From assembly GCF_015207505.1 (NCBI RefSeq), contig NZ_JADEWT010000026.1, positions 1-61,057 of the forward strand: a stretch of 61,057 nucleotides of DNA. The letters run 5' to 3'. The position numbers and the translations under genes were made by a program. The notes under the pieces were generated by a model. The model was not told where the DNA came from, did no database searches, and worked only from the letters and a program-made list of their open reading frames with translations. The stretch comes from Tychonema sp. LEGE 06208. GTDB lineage: Bacteria; Cyanobacteriota; Cyanobacteriia; Cyanobacteriales; Microcoleaceae. This document shows positions 44,911 to 53,501 of this stretch, in pieces (position 1 is the first letter of the stretch; each line of letters opens with the position of its first letter).

Positions 44911-44941
44911 TTGGTAAAAAGCTTCAAATTTATGCTATAAT
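44911..44941 (+). promoter_or_regulatory. Extended -10 promoter candidate before rpmJ
   Basis: TGCTATAAT ends at 44941 (TATAAT 44936-44941 with TG one base upstream), with TTGGTA at 44911-44916 as a weak -35 at 19-bp spacing. It lies 280 bp before rpmJ and starts the structured leader. Confidence 0.6.
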
Positions 44942-44950
44942 GCTACGTTT

Positions 44951-45201
44951 GTAGTGTTGGCGAGAAGGGCGTCAACAACCCACCAGCGTAGAGGGCTAAG
45001 TGACTGCTACGCGGTAAAAGTATCGATCGCCCAAATTTGGGTGCAAGCGAATTTGACCCCAACAAAGGGAGTGGGTGCAAGCGGGCTCCTTCAAGAAACA
45101 ACCCGTACTTTATACAATTTAATCGAGGAGAGGCCTACACCTTGCCCAGCCTCTCCTCCCACCGCTCTACGGGCCAGCGTGGCTGAGTTCCGGTAGAGCG
45201 G
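44951..45201 (+). ncRNA. Structured leader of rpmJ
   Basis: Several hairpins in series: GTTGGCG/CGTCAAC near 44956-44976; GCGTAG (44986-44991) with CTACGC (45007-45012); GAGGAGAGGC (45125-45134) with GCCTCTCCTC (45149-45158), perfect 10 bp; CCGCTCTAC (45162-45170) with GTAGAGCGG (45193-45201), enclosing GCCA-GCG-TGGC (45173-45183). The last two stand immediately before the rpmJ ribosome binding site. It may be a regulatory leader for rpmJ-rpsM-rpsK-rpoA-rplQ; the ligand, if any, is unknown. Confidence 0.6.
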
Positions 45202-45223
45202 GGTTCTCCAGGCAGGAAGAAAG

Positions 45224-45337
45224 ATGAAAGTTCGAGCATCTGTCAAAAAGATTTGTGAAAAATGTCGCGTCATCCGCCGTCGCGGTCGAGTGATGGTGAT
45301 ATGCACTAACCCAAAACACAAACAGCGCCAAGGTTAG
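45224..45337 (+). CDS. rpmJ: Ribosomal protein L36
   Basis: Smallest 50S protein, 37 residues, zinc-ribbon type: [20 protein letters not shown] then [15 protein letters not shown], with ligands Cys11, Cys14, Cys27 and His32. ATG 45224 is preceded by AGGAAG. It follows infA as in chloroplasts and other cyanobacteria, but behind a 363-bp spacer with its own promoter-like site. Confidence 0.95.
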   Translation: MKVRASVKKICEKCRVIRRRGRVMVICTNPKHKQRQG

Positions 45338-45419
45338 ACAACAGCAAGATTGGGCGCTGCACGCAAGTGCCGCCTCATTCAACATTGTAGCCAAACAGGA
45401 AAACTAGGGAGACAAAAGT

Positions 45420-45803
45420 GTGGCACGGATTGCCGGGGTAGACCTTCCACGCGATAAGCGCGTCGAAATAGGTCTGACATACATTTACGGAATAGGCCTG
45501 TCGCGGGCCCAAAAAATCATCGCTGCAACAGGCGTAAATCCTGACACTCGCGTCAAGGATTTAACAGAAACGGACGTGACTGCTCTGCGGGCTCACGTAG
45601 AAAGCACCTACCAAATCGAAGGAGACCTCCGGCGCTGGGAGTCAATGAACATCAAGCGCCTGATGGATATCGGGACTTACCGGGGTAGGCGTCACCGTTT
45701 GGGTCTGCCTGTGCGGGGCCAACGAACCCGTACCAACGCCAGAACCCGTCGCGGCGTTCGCCGCACAGTTGCGGGCAAGAAAAAGGCACCTTCCAAGAAG
45801 TAA
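45420..45803 (+). CDS. rpsM: Ribosomal protein S13
   Basis: 30S head protein contacting 50S. 127 residues: [30 protein letters not shown], and the C-terminal [25 protein letters not shown] segment that reaches the P-site tRNA. GTG start at 45420 with GGGAG upstream. Confidence 0.97.
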   Translation: MARIAGVDLPRDKRVEIGLTYIYGIGLSRAQKIIAATGVNPDTRVKDLTETDVTALRAHVESTYQIEGDLRRWESMNIKRLMDIGTYRGRRHRLGLPVRGQRTRTNARTRRGVRRTVAGKKKAPSKK

Positions 45804-45887
45804 CTTCTTTTTGGAAAAACTACGCTGGGGGCTGCTGGCTCCTAGCGCTTCGGGACATTAGTTGAGAGAAACGTTAAAGAGACTAAT

Positions 45888-46286
45888 ATGGCGCGACAAC
45901 AAACAGGCAAGAAATCTGGTGCAAAAAAACAGAAACGGAATGTACCCAATGGGGTAGGCTACATCCAGTCTACCTTCAACAATACGATTGTGACTATTAC
46001 CGACCTCAACGGGGAAGTAATATCCTGGGCATCAGCAGGTTCCAGCGGCTTTAAAGGAGCGAAAAAAGGGACTCCCTTTGCAGCTCAAACAGCAGCAGAA
46101 AGTGCAGCCCGCAGGGCCAACGACCAAGGAATGCGCCAAATAGAAGTAATGGTGAGCGGGCCCGGAGCAGGTCGAGAAACTGCAATTCGGGCTCTGCAAG
46201 GGGCGGGACTGGAAATTACCCTGATTAGAGATGTTACCCCGATTCCTCACAACGGCTGTCGCCCTCCCAAGCGGCGTAGAGTCTAA
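45888..46286 (+). CDS. rpsK: Ribosomal protein S11
   Basis: 30S platform protein involved in mRNA selection. 132 residues: [30 protein letters not shown] and [46 protein letters not shown]. Normal length. Confidence 0.97.
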   Translation: MARQQTGKKSGAKKQKRNVPNGVGYIQSTFNNTIVTITDLNGEVISWASAGSSGFKGAKKGTPFAAQTAAESAARRANDQGMRQIEVMVSGPGAGRETAIRALQGAGLEITLIRDVTPIPHNGCRPPKRRRV

Positions 46287-46289
46287 AAC

Positions 46290-46463
46290 GATTTGAGATT
46301 TTAGATTTTAGATTTTGGATAATGGTTAACTGCTTAAAATCAAAAACTAATAATGGTTTCAACTGTTGCCCCGTCCGTCCAAAATCCGAAATCCGTTCAG
46401 GGGTATGCTCTGCAATCTAAAATCCAAAATCAAAAATCCAAAGTGGAAAAGGGAGGTCACTCC
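46290..46463. repeat. AATCTAAAAT-type repeats between rpsK and rpoA
   Basis: TTTTAGATT units after rpsK and AATC(T/C)AAAATCCAAAATC units further on. They are translated in one frame into an artefactual extension of RpoA. Confidence 0.65.
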
Positions 46464-47408
46464 GTGGCGCAGTTTCAAATTGAATGTATAGAGTCTAACA
46501 CTGACAAAGACCGCAGTCAGTACGGAAAATTTGTTCTAGAACCCCTAGATCGCGGTCAGGGAACAACGGTTGGGAATGCGCTTCGGCGAGTGCTGCTGTC
46601 AAATTTGGAAGGAACGGCAGTAACTTCAGTCCGCATCGCGGGTGTCAATCACGAGTTTGCAACGATCGAAGGGGTACGGGAGGATGTTCTGGAAATTCTC
46701 CTGAACATGAAAGAGGTGGTTCTTAAAACTCATTCCCAGCAGCCGCAAATCGGCAGGTTGCGGATTGAGGGGCCAGTCACAGTTACTGCCGATCGATTCG
46801 ATTTACCTTCTGAGGTGGAATTGATCGATAAATCGCAGTACATTGCGACTCTCTCCCCCGGTTCAGTTCTGGAAATGGAATTCAGAATTGAAAAAGGCAT
46901 CGGATATCGAGCAGTAGACCGCAGTCGCGATGATGGGTCGGCTTTGGATTTTCTCCAAATTGACGCCATCTTTATGCCGATTCGCAGAGTCAACTACAGC
47001 GTTGAAGATGCTCGGTTGGGTGGCACGGCCGAGAAAGACCGGCTGATTATGGAAATCTGGACTGATGGCAGCGTGACTCCTCAAGAAGCTCTGAGTCAAT
47101 CTGCCCACATCCTGGTAGATTTGTTTGCCCCTCTCAAAGACATCACCCACGATTCTCTCAAACCAGAGTATCCAGGTGAGGCCGATCCTACGAGCCAAAT
47201 CCCGATCGAAGAATTGCAGTTGTCAGTCCGGGCTTACAACTGTCTCAAGCGGGCTCAGATCAACTCAGTCGCAGACTTATTGGATTATACCCAAGAAGAC
47301 TTGCTAGAGATCAAGAACTTCGGGCAGAAGTCCGCAGAAGAAGTGATTGAAGCTTTACAAAAACGCTTGGGGATTACCCTGCCGCAGGAAAAATCAGCTA
47401 AAAGTTAA
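46464..47408 (+). CDS. rpoA: RNA polymerase subunit alpha
   Basis: Assembly and promoter-recognition subunit. 314 residues: VAQFQIECIESNTDKDRSQYGKFVLEPLDRGQGTTVGNALRRVLLSNLEG (N-terminal domain) and the C-terminal domain NCLKRAQINSVADLLDYTQEDLLEIKNFGQKSAEEVIEAL that binds UP elements. GTG 46464 after GGGAGG is chosen; the longer frame from ATG 46353 is repeat-derived. Confidence 0.97.
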   Translation: MAQFQIECIESNTDKDRSQYGKFVLEPLDRGQGTTVGNALRRVLLSNLEGTAVTSVRIAGVNHEFATIEGVREDVLEILLNMKEVVLKTHSQQPQIGRLRIEGPVTVTADRFDLPSEVELIDKSQYIATLSPGSVLEMEFRIEKGIGYRAVDRSRDDGSALDFLQIDAIFMPIRRVNYSVEDARLGGTAEKDRLIMEIWTDGSVTPQEALSQSAHILVDLFAPLKDITHDSLKPEYPGEADPTSQIPIEELQLSVRAYNCLKRAQINSVADLLDYTQEDLLEIKNFGQKSAEEVIEALQKRLGITLPQEKSAKS

Positions 47409-47537
47409 TCAACGGGTAACGGGTAAAAAAGTGCGGAATTTTAAGTGGGTGAGTTCTTAAAAACCCAGAATTCACCCCCGGAGTTCGCAGACTATCTATC
47501 CCCGCGCCCAATTACCAATTACCAATTACCAATTACC

Positions 47538-47888
47538 ATGCGCCACCGCTGTCGCGTCCCCCAACTAAACAAACCGGCTGACCAGCGCCGCGCCATGTTG
47601 CGCTCGCTGACCACCGAATTAATCCGTCACGGTAAAATCACTACCACTCTCGCCCGCGCCAAAGCGCTGCGCCCAGAAGCGGACAGAATGATTACCCTGG
47701 CAAAAGAAGGCTCCTTGGCCGCTCGCCGCCAAGCTATGGGCTATATCTACGACAAACAGTTAGTACACGCCTTGTTTGAGGCTGCCGCAGAACGGTACGG
47801 CTCGCGCAATGGGGGTTACACCCGCGTAGTGCGAACTGTCCCCCGTCAAGGAGACAATTCCGAAATGGCGATCGTTGAACTGGTTTAA
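47538..47888 (+). CDS. rplQ: Ribosomal protein L17
   Basis: 50S protein. 116 residues: [34 protein letters not shown] and [22 protein letters not shown]. The upstream frame (from 47445) encodes NYQLPIT repeats and is rejected; ATG 47538 gives the invariant start. Confidence 0.97.
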   Translation: MRHRCRVPQLNKPADQRRAMLRSLTTELIRHGKITTTLARAKALRPEADRMITLAKEGSLAARRQAMGYIYDKQLVHALFEAAAERYGSRNGGYTRVVRTVPRQGDNSEMAIVELV

Positions 47889-47917
47889 TGAAATTTTGGG
47901 TTGGAGATTTTTGATTT

Positions 47918-48760
47918 ATGACTGACAATCCAAAATCCCCAATCGAAGATGCCCGATCGATACAGCGCGTTGCTTTAGTGATCCAATACATCGGCACTAA
48001 CTTTCACGGCTGGCAGCGACAGCCGAACCAGCGTACAGTACAAGAAGAAATTGAAACAGCAATATCGACTGTCCTGCAACGTCCGGTAACGCTGCACGCT
48101 GCCGGGAGAACTGACGCAGGAGTTCACGCCGCTGCTCAAGTAGCCCATTTTGACGCCTGCGGCCCAATTCCGGCTCACCGCTGGGCAAGCGTTCTCAACT
48201 CTCGACTGGCAAAAGATATTTTAATTCGAGCTTCGGCAAAGGTGGAACCTACCTGGCACGCTCGGTTCTCAGCCAGTTGGCGGCGCTATCGCTACACCCT
48301 TTATACAGACCCGATTCCTAATTTGTTTGTGCGTCCTTATGCTTGGCACTGCTACCACGCGCCTGTGGACGAATCTTTGATTCAGGCAGCTTTGACACCG
48401 CTAATCGGGCGGCATCACTTGGCGGCTTTTCACCGCGCGGGGTCTGCCCGCCCCCATTCTTGGGTGGACGTACAAGCAGCAGAGTGTCATCGTTCTGGGC
48501 CTCTTATCTATATCGAGGTTCAAGCGAGCGGGTTTCTGTACGGGATGATGCGGCTGCTGGTGGGGTTGCTGGTGCAGGTGGGTCGCGGGGAAAGGGCGAT
48601 CGACAATTTCACAGATATCTGGGTCAACGAACGCCGAGAAATGGTAAAATACGCCGCTCCCGCTCGAGGTTTATGCCTGCTGCGGGTTGGATATTCAGAA
48701 TTTCCCTTTCCCCCAGATGTTTGGTACGACACTCAGCCAAAATTAGTTATTGGTTATTAG
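47918..48760 (+). CDS. truA: tRNA pseudouridine(38-40) synthase
   Basis: Converts U38-40 of the anticodon arm to pseudouridine. 280 residues; the catalytic Asp lies in the motif AAGRTDAGVHAAAQVAHF (about residue 66), with FSASWRRYRYTLY and the C-terminal FLYGMMRLLVGLLVQVGRGE. Located between rplQ and rplM as in many cyanobacteria. Confidence 0.95.
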   Translation: MTDNPKSPIEDARSIQRVALVIQYIGTNFHGWQRQPNQRTVQEEIETAISTVLQRPVTLHAAGRTDAGVHAAAQVAHFDACGPIPAHRWASVLNSRLAKDILIRASAKVEPTWHARFSASWRRYRYTLYTDPIPNLFVRPYAWHCYHAPVDESLIQAALTPLIGRHHLAAFHRAGSARPHSWVDVQAAECHRSGPLIYIEVQASGFLYGMMRLLVGLLVQVGRGERAIDNFTDIWVNERREMVKYAAPARGLCLLRVGYSEFPFPPDVWYDTQPKLVIGY

Positions 48761-48884
48761 TTATTGGTTATTAGTTATTGGTTATTAGTTATTGGAAACA
48801 ACTAACAAATAACAACTGACAACTAACAACTGACAACTAACAATGAACAACTAACAAATAACAAATAACAACTGACAACTAACA
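48745..48884. repeat. Repeats between truA and rplM
   Basis: TTATTGGTTATTAG units (14 bp, nearly four copies, overlapping the truA end) followed by AACTGAC/AACTAAC/AACAAAT heptamers up to the rplM start. Confidence 0.75.
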
Positions 48885-49340
48885 ATGAACAAAACTTACG
48901 TCCCTACTCAAGACTCCCTAGAGCACAAGTGGTACGTGGTCGATGCCGCCGACCAGCGCCTGGGCCGTCTGGCAACAGAAGTTGCCATATACCTCCGGGG
49001 CAAACACAAACCCACTTACACTCCTTCAATGGATACCGGCGACTTCGTAATTGTCATCAATGCTGACAAAATCGCTGTTACTGGTAAAAAACGCACCCAG
49101 AAAATCTACCGCCGTCACTCTGGCAGACCGGGCGGCATGAAAACAGAAACTTTTGCCAAATTGCAAGCACGTTTGCCCGAAAGAATCGTCGAAGAAGCTA
49201 TCCGGGGAATGCTGCCTCACACTTCTCTGGGCAGACAACTGTTTACTAAGCTAAAGGTGTACGCTGGCCCCAACCACCCGCACCAAGCTCAAAAACCAGA
49301 AGAATTAATTGTTCACACGATTCCGGGAGGAAATGAGTAA
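48885..49340 (+). CDS. rplM: Ribosomal protein L13
   Basis: 50S assembly protein. 151 residues: [55 protein letters not shown] and [35 protein letters not shown]. Its TAA shares a base with the rpsI start, so the pair is translationally coupled. Confidence 0.97.
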   Translation: MNKTYVPTQDSLEHKWYVVDAADQRLGRLATEVAIYLRGKHKPTYTPSMDTGDFVIVINADKIAVTGKKRTQKIYRRHSGRPGGMKTETFAKLQARLPERIVEEAIRGMLPHTSLGRQLFTKLKVYAGPNHPHQAQKPEELIVHTIPGGNE

Positions 49341-49753
49341 TGCAAGCAACAGATACATCCGGCCGCGCCGTTTACTGGGGTACTGGCCGCCGCAAGTGTT
49401 CCGTAGCGCGGGTACGTTTGGTTCCCGGCACAGGCATACTGACTGTCAACGGTAAAGAAGGGGATTTGTACCTGCAATTCAACCCTACCTATTTGGCACT
49501 CGCTAAGGCTCCTCTGGAAACTTTGGGTCTGGAAAATGAATATGACATTTTGGTAAAAGTCGAAGGTGGCGGTTTGACCGGTCAAGCTGACTCGATTCGC
49601 TTGGGTGTCGCTAGAGCGCTTTGTCAGTTAGACCCGGATAACCGCAAGCCTCTGAAGACTGAGGGCTATTTGACTCGCGACCCGCGGGCAAAAGAGCGGA
49701 AAAAGTACGGTTTGCGGAAGGCTCGGAAAGCTCCTCAATACTCGAAACGGTAA
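49340..49753 (+). CDS. rpsI: Ribosomal protein S9
   Basis: 30S head protein whose C-terminal tail contacts the P-site tRNA. 137 residues: [76 protein letters not shown]. One-base overlap with rplM. Confidence 0.97.
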   Translation: MQATDTSGRAVYWGTGRRKCSVARVRLVPGTGILTVNGKEGDLYLQFNPTYLALAKAPLETLGLENEYDILVKVEGGGLTGQADSIRLGVARALCQLDPDNRKPLKTEGYLTRDPRAKERKKYGLRKARKAPQYSKR

Positions 49754-49764
49754 TCGAGCAACGA

Positions 49765-49885
49765 AGGAAGAAGGAAGAAGGAAGTTCGGCAACGAGCAAT
49801 GTACGGGATGTAACGGATGTAACGGATGTAAGTCCGTCGGAAGAAGGAAGAAGGAAGAAGGAAGAAGGAAGAAGGAAAAGGCAAG
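49765..49885. repeat. Purine-rich element, second copy
   Basis: GAAGGAA units, then AAGTTCGGCAACGAGC, TGTAACGGA repeats and GTAAGTCCGTCGG, then GAAGAAG units again. Same order as at 6430-6665. Confidence 0.75.
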
Positions 49886-50043
49886 AATCATTCAGATTTT
49901 ATCTGCCTTTTTTTCAAGTTTATTTCCGATTCCTGATTCCCGGTTCCAACAGGTCTAAGACAAAATTGGTGCTGTTGTTGGTGGTGTACAAGTCCTGCGA
50001 CAGTTAAAATGGTTGTAAAGTCAAAAATTAGAGAGTAAAAAAA

Positions 50044-50352
50044 ATGGCGAAAGATGGCATTCACCCTGAGTGGTATCCCGAATCTCAGGTTTTTTGCAAC
50101 GGGGAACACGTGATGACGGTTGGTTCGACTAGACCAAAGCTTCAAGTTGATGTTTGGTCGGGGAATCATCCTTTTTATACTGGCACTCAGAAGATTATTG
50201 ATACTGAAGGTCGTGTGGAACGCTTTATGCGGAAATATGGCATGACAGATGTAGAAATGCCGCAGGCAGATGCTTCCTCGGGCCCTCTGAAAATGGAAGA
50301 CCCGAAAGCAGATGCTGCTAAGGCTGCTGCTAAAGGCAAAAAGAAGAAGTAG
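50044..50352 (+). CDS. rpmE: Ribosomal protein L31, C-minus type
   Basis: 50S/30S bridge protein. 102 residues: KDGIHPEWYPESQVFCNGEHVMTVGSTRPKLQVDVWSGNHPFYTGTQKIIDTEGRVERFMRKYG. Only one Cys is present (residue 17), so this is the zinc-free form. An Ala/Lys-rich tail (residues 75-102) is a cyanobacterial/plastid feature. Confidence 0.94.
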   Translation: MAKDGIHPEWYPESQVFCNGEHVMTVGSTRPKLQVDVWSGNHPFYTGTQKIIDTEGRVERFMRKYGMTDVEMPQADASSGPLKMEDPKADAAKAAAKGKKKK

Positions 50353-50370
50353 CTGGATTGTCATTTGTCC

Positions 50371-50412
50371 GCAGTCGGTTAAGAGTAGTGTTTTCTACGA
50401 ATAACTGACTGC
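50371..50412 (+). terminator. Hairpin after rpmE
   Basis: GCAGTCGGTTA (50371-50381) and TAACTGACTGC (50402-50412) pair with one G-U, enclosing a smaller GTAG/CTAC hairpin. Located 18 bp after the rpmE stop. No long T-run follows. Confidence 0.5.
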
Positions 50413-50437
50413 TATAGGATTTGAGATTTTAGATAAA

Positions 50438-50670
50438 AGACTTGCCGTAGGGGGCAGTTTAGTTCGATCGAGATTCTCTCCAAACTGCTCTTGAGTTCTA
50501 AAATCTAAAATCTAAATTTAAACATCTCAAATCGAACCGCTCTCGGATTGGATGTTTTAGATTGAAGACTTGCCGTAGCAGGCGGTTGAGTTAAATCCAA
50601 TTAAGTTCGATCGCGATTCTACTCCAACTGCTCTTCAAATCTAAAATCTAAAATCTAAAATCTAAAATCT
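50438..50670. repeat. Duplicated leader before prfA
   Basis: Two copies (about 50438-50515 and 50566-50665) share AGACTTGCCGTAG, GGC(A/G)GTT, AGTTCGATCG(A/C)GATTCT, CCAA(A)CTGCTCTT and terminal AATCTAAAATCT repeats. Each copy can fold through GGCAGTTT/AAACTGCT or its variant. No gene in 50353-50698. Confidence 0.7.
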
Positions 50671-50698
50671 AAAATCGATTGACGGAGGACAACTGACA

Positions 50699-51793
50699 AT
50701 GGCTGAATCTTATTTGCTGGATAAATTGAAGTCGGTAGAGCAAACTTTTAATGAGTTGACTCGCCGCATGGCTGACCCGGATGTGGCTAGGGACAATTAT
50801 GAGTTTCAACGGGTGGCAAAAGCTCGATCGTCCTTAGAGGAAGTGGTCGATACTTTTGCTTTGTGGAAAACGACTCAGGAAGATTTGGTGGGCGCGCGAC
50901 AGGTGCTCAAGGAAGCTGCGGGCGATCGCGAAATGCAAGAAATGGCTGGACTGGAAGTTGATGAACTTGAGTCGAAGCTGGAAAATTTGGAAAGTCGTTT
51001 GAAGGTGTTGCTGCTACCGCGCGATCCGAACGATGACAAGAATATTATGCTGGAAATTCGCGCTGGTACTGGCGGAGATGAGGCTAGTATTTGGGCGGGG
51101 GATTTGCTGCGGCTTTACACTCGCTACGCTCAAACTCAAGGCTGGCAGGTGAAATTGGTGAGCGAGTCGCTGGCGGAAATGGGCGGCTTTAAAGAGGTGA
51201 TTCTGGAAGTTACCGGCGATAGCGTGTACAGCCAACTGAAGTTTGAGGCTGGGGTACACCGGGTGCAGCGGGTGCCTGTGACTGAGGCTGGCGGCCGGGT
51301 TCACACTTCAACGGCGACGGTGGCTGTGATGCCGGAGGTGGATGATGTGGAGATTCACATCGATCCGAAGGATATTGAGATGAGCACGGCTCGATCGGGC
51401 GGCGCTGGTGGTCAAAACGTGAACAAGGTGGAAACTGCTGCGGATTTGTTTCACAAGCCGACGGGTATTCGGATTTTCTGTACTGAGGAGCGCAGTCAGT
51501 TGCAGAATAAGGAGCGGGCGATGCAGATTTTGCGGGCTAAGCTTTATGAGATGAAGTTGCGGGAACAGCAGGATGAGGTGAAGTCCCGGCGTTTGGCTCA
51601 GGTTGGTACTGGTTCGCGATCGGAGAAGATTCGCACTTACAACTATAAGGATAATCGGGCTACCGACCACCGTTTGGGGGAAAATTTTTCGCTCAATAGT
51701 GTTTTGGAAGGGGATATTGAGGCGATTATTCAGACTTGTATTTCTCAGGATCAGCAGGAACGTTTGGCTGAGTTGGCTGCTTCTATTAATTGA
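50699..51793 (+). CDS. prfA: Peptide chain release factor 1
   Basis: Terminates translation at UAA and UAG. 364 residues with the catalytic loop [13 protein letters not shown] (GGQ about residues 237-239), codon-reading domain 2 and the C-terminal [22 protein letters not shown] / [19 protein letters not shown] block. Starts after GGAGG at 14-nt distance. Last gene of the translation block. Confidence 0.97.
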   Translation: MAESYLLDKLKSVEQTFNELTRRMADPDVARDNYEFQRVAKARSSLEEVVDTFALWKTTQEDLVGARQVLKEAAGDREMQEMAGLEVDELESKLENLESRLKVLLLPRDPNDDKNIMLEIRAGTGGDEASIWAGDLLRLYTRYAQTQGWQVKLVSESLAEMGGFKEVILEVTGDSVYSQLKFEAGVHRVQRVPVTEAGGRVHTSTATVAVMPEVDDVEIHIDPKDIEMSTARSGGAGGQNVNKVETAADLFHKPTGIRIFCTEERSQLQNKERAMQILRAKLYEMKLREQQDEVKSRRLAQVGTGSRSEKIRTYNYKDNRATDHRLGENFSLNSVLEGDIEAIIQTCISQDQQERLAELAASIN

Positions 51794-51808
51794 TGGAGCG
51801 ATGGGGAA

Positions 51809-52225
51809 TTAGGCACATTTTTGGGTGTGCCTTTGTTCTGTGATGGCTCGGCGGATGTGGTGGAGCAGGGCGTCCCAAATTGCATCGGCGCTTTGAACGG
51901 GATAGTTGAAATGTTCGAGGTCGTATTGTACAATGATTTCTAGAGGCGCGAGGGCTTGCTGGTTTCTACAACTGGCAATTGTGGCGATCGTCTCTTGCTC
52001 CCATCTGGCAAATAGTCTGTAGCTGAAAAAGGAACTGCATTTTTGTCCTTTCTGGTTCAGGTAAACGACTATTACTTGATGTTGTTTGGGGTAGACTTTG
52101 ACTATGCGGTTGACGGGCATTCTCAGAGCTTCGGCTGCTTCTATTTTGGAGATTTGCCAGCGCTGGGGTTTGAGCCAACCGGAGGCTGTGAGGCTTTGAC
52201 GGGTGTTGCGTGTCTTGCGAGTCAT
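51809..52225 (-). CDS. Protein of unknown function
   Basis: A 138-residue soluble basic protein that I do not recognise. It has a Lys/Arg/Thr-rich N-terminus, a central stretch KVYPKQHQVIVVYLNQKGQKCSSFFSYRLFARWEQETIATIASC, and a helical end (ADAIWDALLHHIRRAI). Convergent with prfA (15 bp apart) and divergent from the tandem XRE regulators. It could belong with them, but there is no direct evidence. Confidence 0.65.
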   Translation of the reverse strand: MTRKTRNTRQSLTASGWLKPQRWQISKIEAAEALRMPVNRIVKVYPKQHQVIVVYLNQKGQKCSSFFSYRLFARWEQETIATIASCRNQQALAPLEIIVQYDLEHFNYPVQSADAIWDALLHHIRRAITEQRHTQKCA

Positions 52226-52361
52226 TTTTACTACCCCTGATTTGCTAGAAATACAATTACGATTTTAAAAGTATTTACACTCTAACTGGTAAACTTTTTG
52301 CTGTCAAGCAAGAAAGACAGATTTTTTGGTAGATAAGTAAACTAGGAGTTGTGTTGATCTG

Positions 52362-52718
52362 GTGACTAATACTGTGGACGCAGAAGCTAGGAAGAAACTG
52401 AGCGAAGTTGTGAAGCTAGCCCGTGGCGACCTGAGTTTTAGCGCTTTTGGTAGGCTATTGGGAGTCTCTGGGTCTGCTGTTCAGTATTGGGAAAAGGGCC
52501 AGGTACTCCCGGATACGAAAAATTTGACTCAGATTGCGGCAAAAGCGGGCTTTACAATGGAAGAGTTGATGGCTCATCTCGAAGGTAAGCCAATGCCGGA
52601 ACCTGTCAATACCAACGAGCTGCTGAAGAAAATTCAATGTATGCCGATTAGTGAGTTGGCAGTGATTGGTAGAGCCGTTATGGATAGGCTCGCTGCTGCT
52701 GCTGAGTCTTCTGGGTAA
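52362..52718 (+). CDS. XRE-family regulator, first of a tandem pair
   Basis: A 118-residue HTH protein. The XRE domain (LSEVVKLARGDLSFSAFGRLLGVSGSAVQYWEKGQVLPDTKNLTQIAAKAGFTMEELMAHLEG, about residues 12-75) is followed by a C-terminal segment TNELLKKIQCMPISELAVIGRAVMDRL. GTG start at 52362. About 80% of residues are shared with the gene at 52899, and about 90 bp of upstream sequence are duplicated as well. Confidence 0.88.
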   Translation: MTNTVDAEARKKLSEVVKLARGDLSFSAFGRLLGVSGSAVQYWEKGQVLPDTKNLTQIAAKAGFTMEELMAHLEGKPMPEPVNTNELLKKIQCMPISELAVIGRAVMDRLAAAAESSG

Positions 52719-52898
52719 GTAGAGTAGATTGCGAGTTTTTTGAATGCTTCTCTTGGTCATTGTTATTTCTCCCAAGTCTGCGTTAAATAAATTGAATATT
52801 TTCAATATATTTAAAATAGTATCTGTTAAATGTTCTGCTGTCAAGCAAGACAGACAAATTTGTTGGTACACAAGTAAACTAAGAATTGTGGTTATCTG

Positions 52899-53264
52899 GT
52901 GGCTGATACCGTGGACGCAGAAGCTAAGAAAAAACTGAGTGAGGTTGTTAAATTAGCGCGGGGCTCGATGAGTCTGACCGCTTTTGGCAAATTGTTGGGA
53001 GTTTCTGCTGCTTCTGTCTTGTATTGGGAAAAGGGGCAGGTACTTCCAGATACGAAAAATTTGACTCAGATTGCGACAAGAGCAGGCTTTACGATGGAAG
53101 AACTCATGGCTCATCTTGAAGGCAAGCCGGTGCAGGAACCTCTGGATACCAACGAGCTGCTTAAGAAAATTCAATGTATGCCACTGAGTGACTTAGCAGT
53201 GATTGTTCGAGCTGGTATGGATCGACTGGCTGCTGCTGCTGTAGCTTCTGGGAAGTATGGTTGA
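52899..53264 (+). CDS. XRE-family regulator, second of a tandem pair
   Basis: A 121-residue paralogue of the preceding gene (KKLSEVVKLARGSMSLTAFGKLLGVSAASVLYWEKGQVLPDTKNLTQIATRAGFTMEELMAHLEGKP), with GTG start at 52899. Differences concentrate around the recognition helix (GSGSAVQ vs SAASVLY) and the C-terminus, so the two may read different operators. The shared block TGCTGTCAAGCAAGA and TAAACTA precede both starts. Confidence 0.88.
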   Translation: MADTVDAEAKKKLSEVVKLARGSMSLTAFGKLLGVSAASVLYWEKGQVLPDTKNLTQIATRAGFTMEELMAHLEGKPVQEPLDTNELLKKIQCMPLSDLAVIVRAGMDRLAAAAVASGKYG

Positions 53265-53397
53265 GCTGGTACAAATCCCGATCGCACTTGAAAAATTTCC
53301 ACCACTCGTGATTATCACAAATCGAGTATTTTGTCAAGTCAAAATCTACTTTGTTCTGGAGTTCGATCGCCCTTATGGACTGACGCACTCCGACAAA

Positions 53398-53461
53398 GAA
53401 ACCGGGTTTTTACCTAATCTGTCGGTGACAACGAAGTATTTTCCTAAAAAACCCGGTTTCT
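53398..53461. repeat. Paired AAACCCGGTTT repeat downstream of the XRE pair
   Basis: AGAAACCGGGTTTTTA (53398-53413 approx.) and TAAAAAACCCGGTTTCT (53445-53461) are reverse complements across a 31-nt loop. It lies between convergent genes (XRE pair and the HTH-nuclease gene) and may serve as bidirectional terminator. Confidence 0.7.
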
Positions 53462-53501
53462 GGGCCCCTATACGATCGCCCTTACGAAAAAAACACTCCC
53501 T

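Noticed and set aside
44951..45223. tRNA-like fold in the rpmJ leader
   Set aside because: Stems are present but no T-loop consensus (GTTCGA-type) or acceptor pairing was found.
46353..46463. RpoA start at ATG 46353
   Set aside because: That extension is coded by AATCTAAAATC repeats; GTG 46464 after GGGAGG gives the normal alpha subunit.
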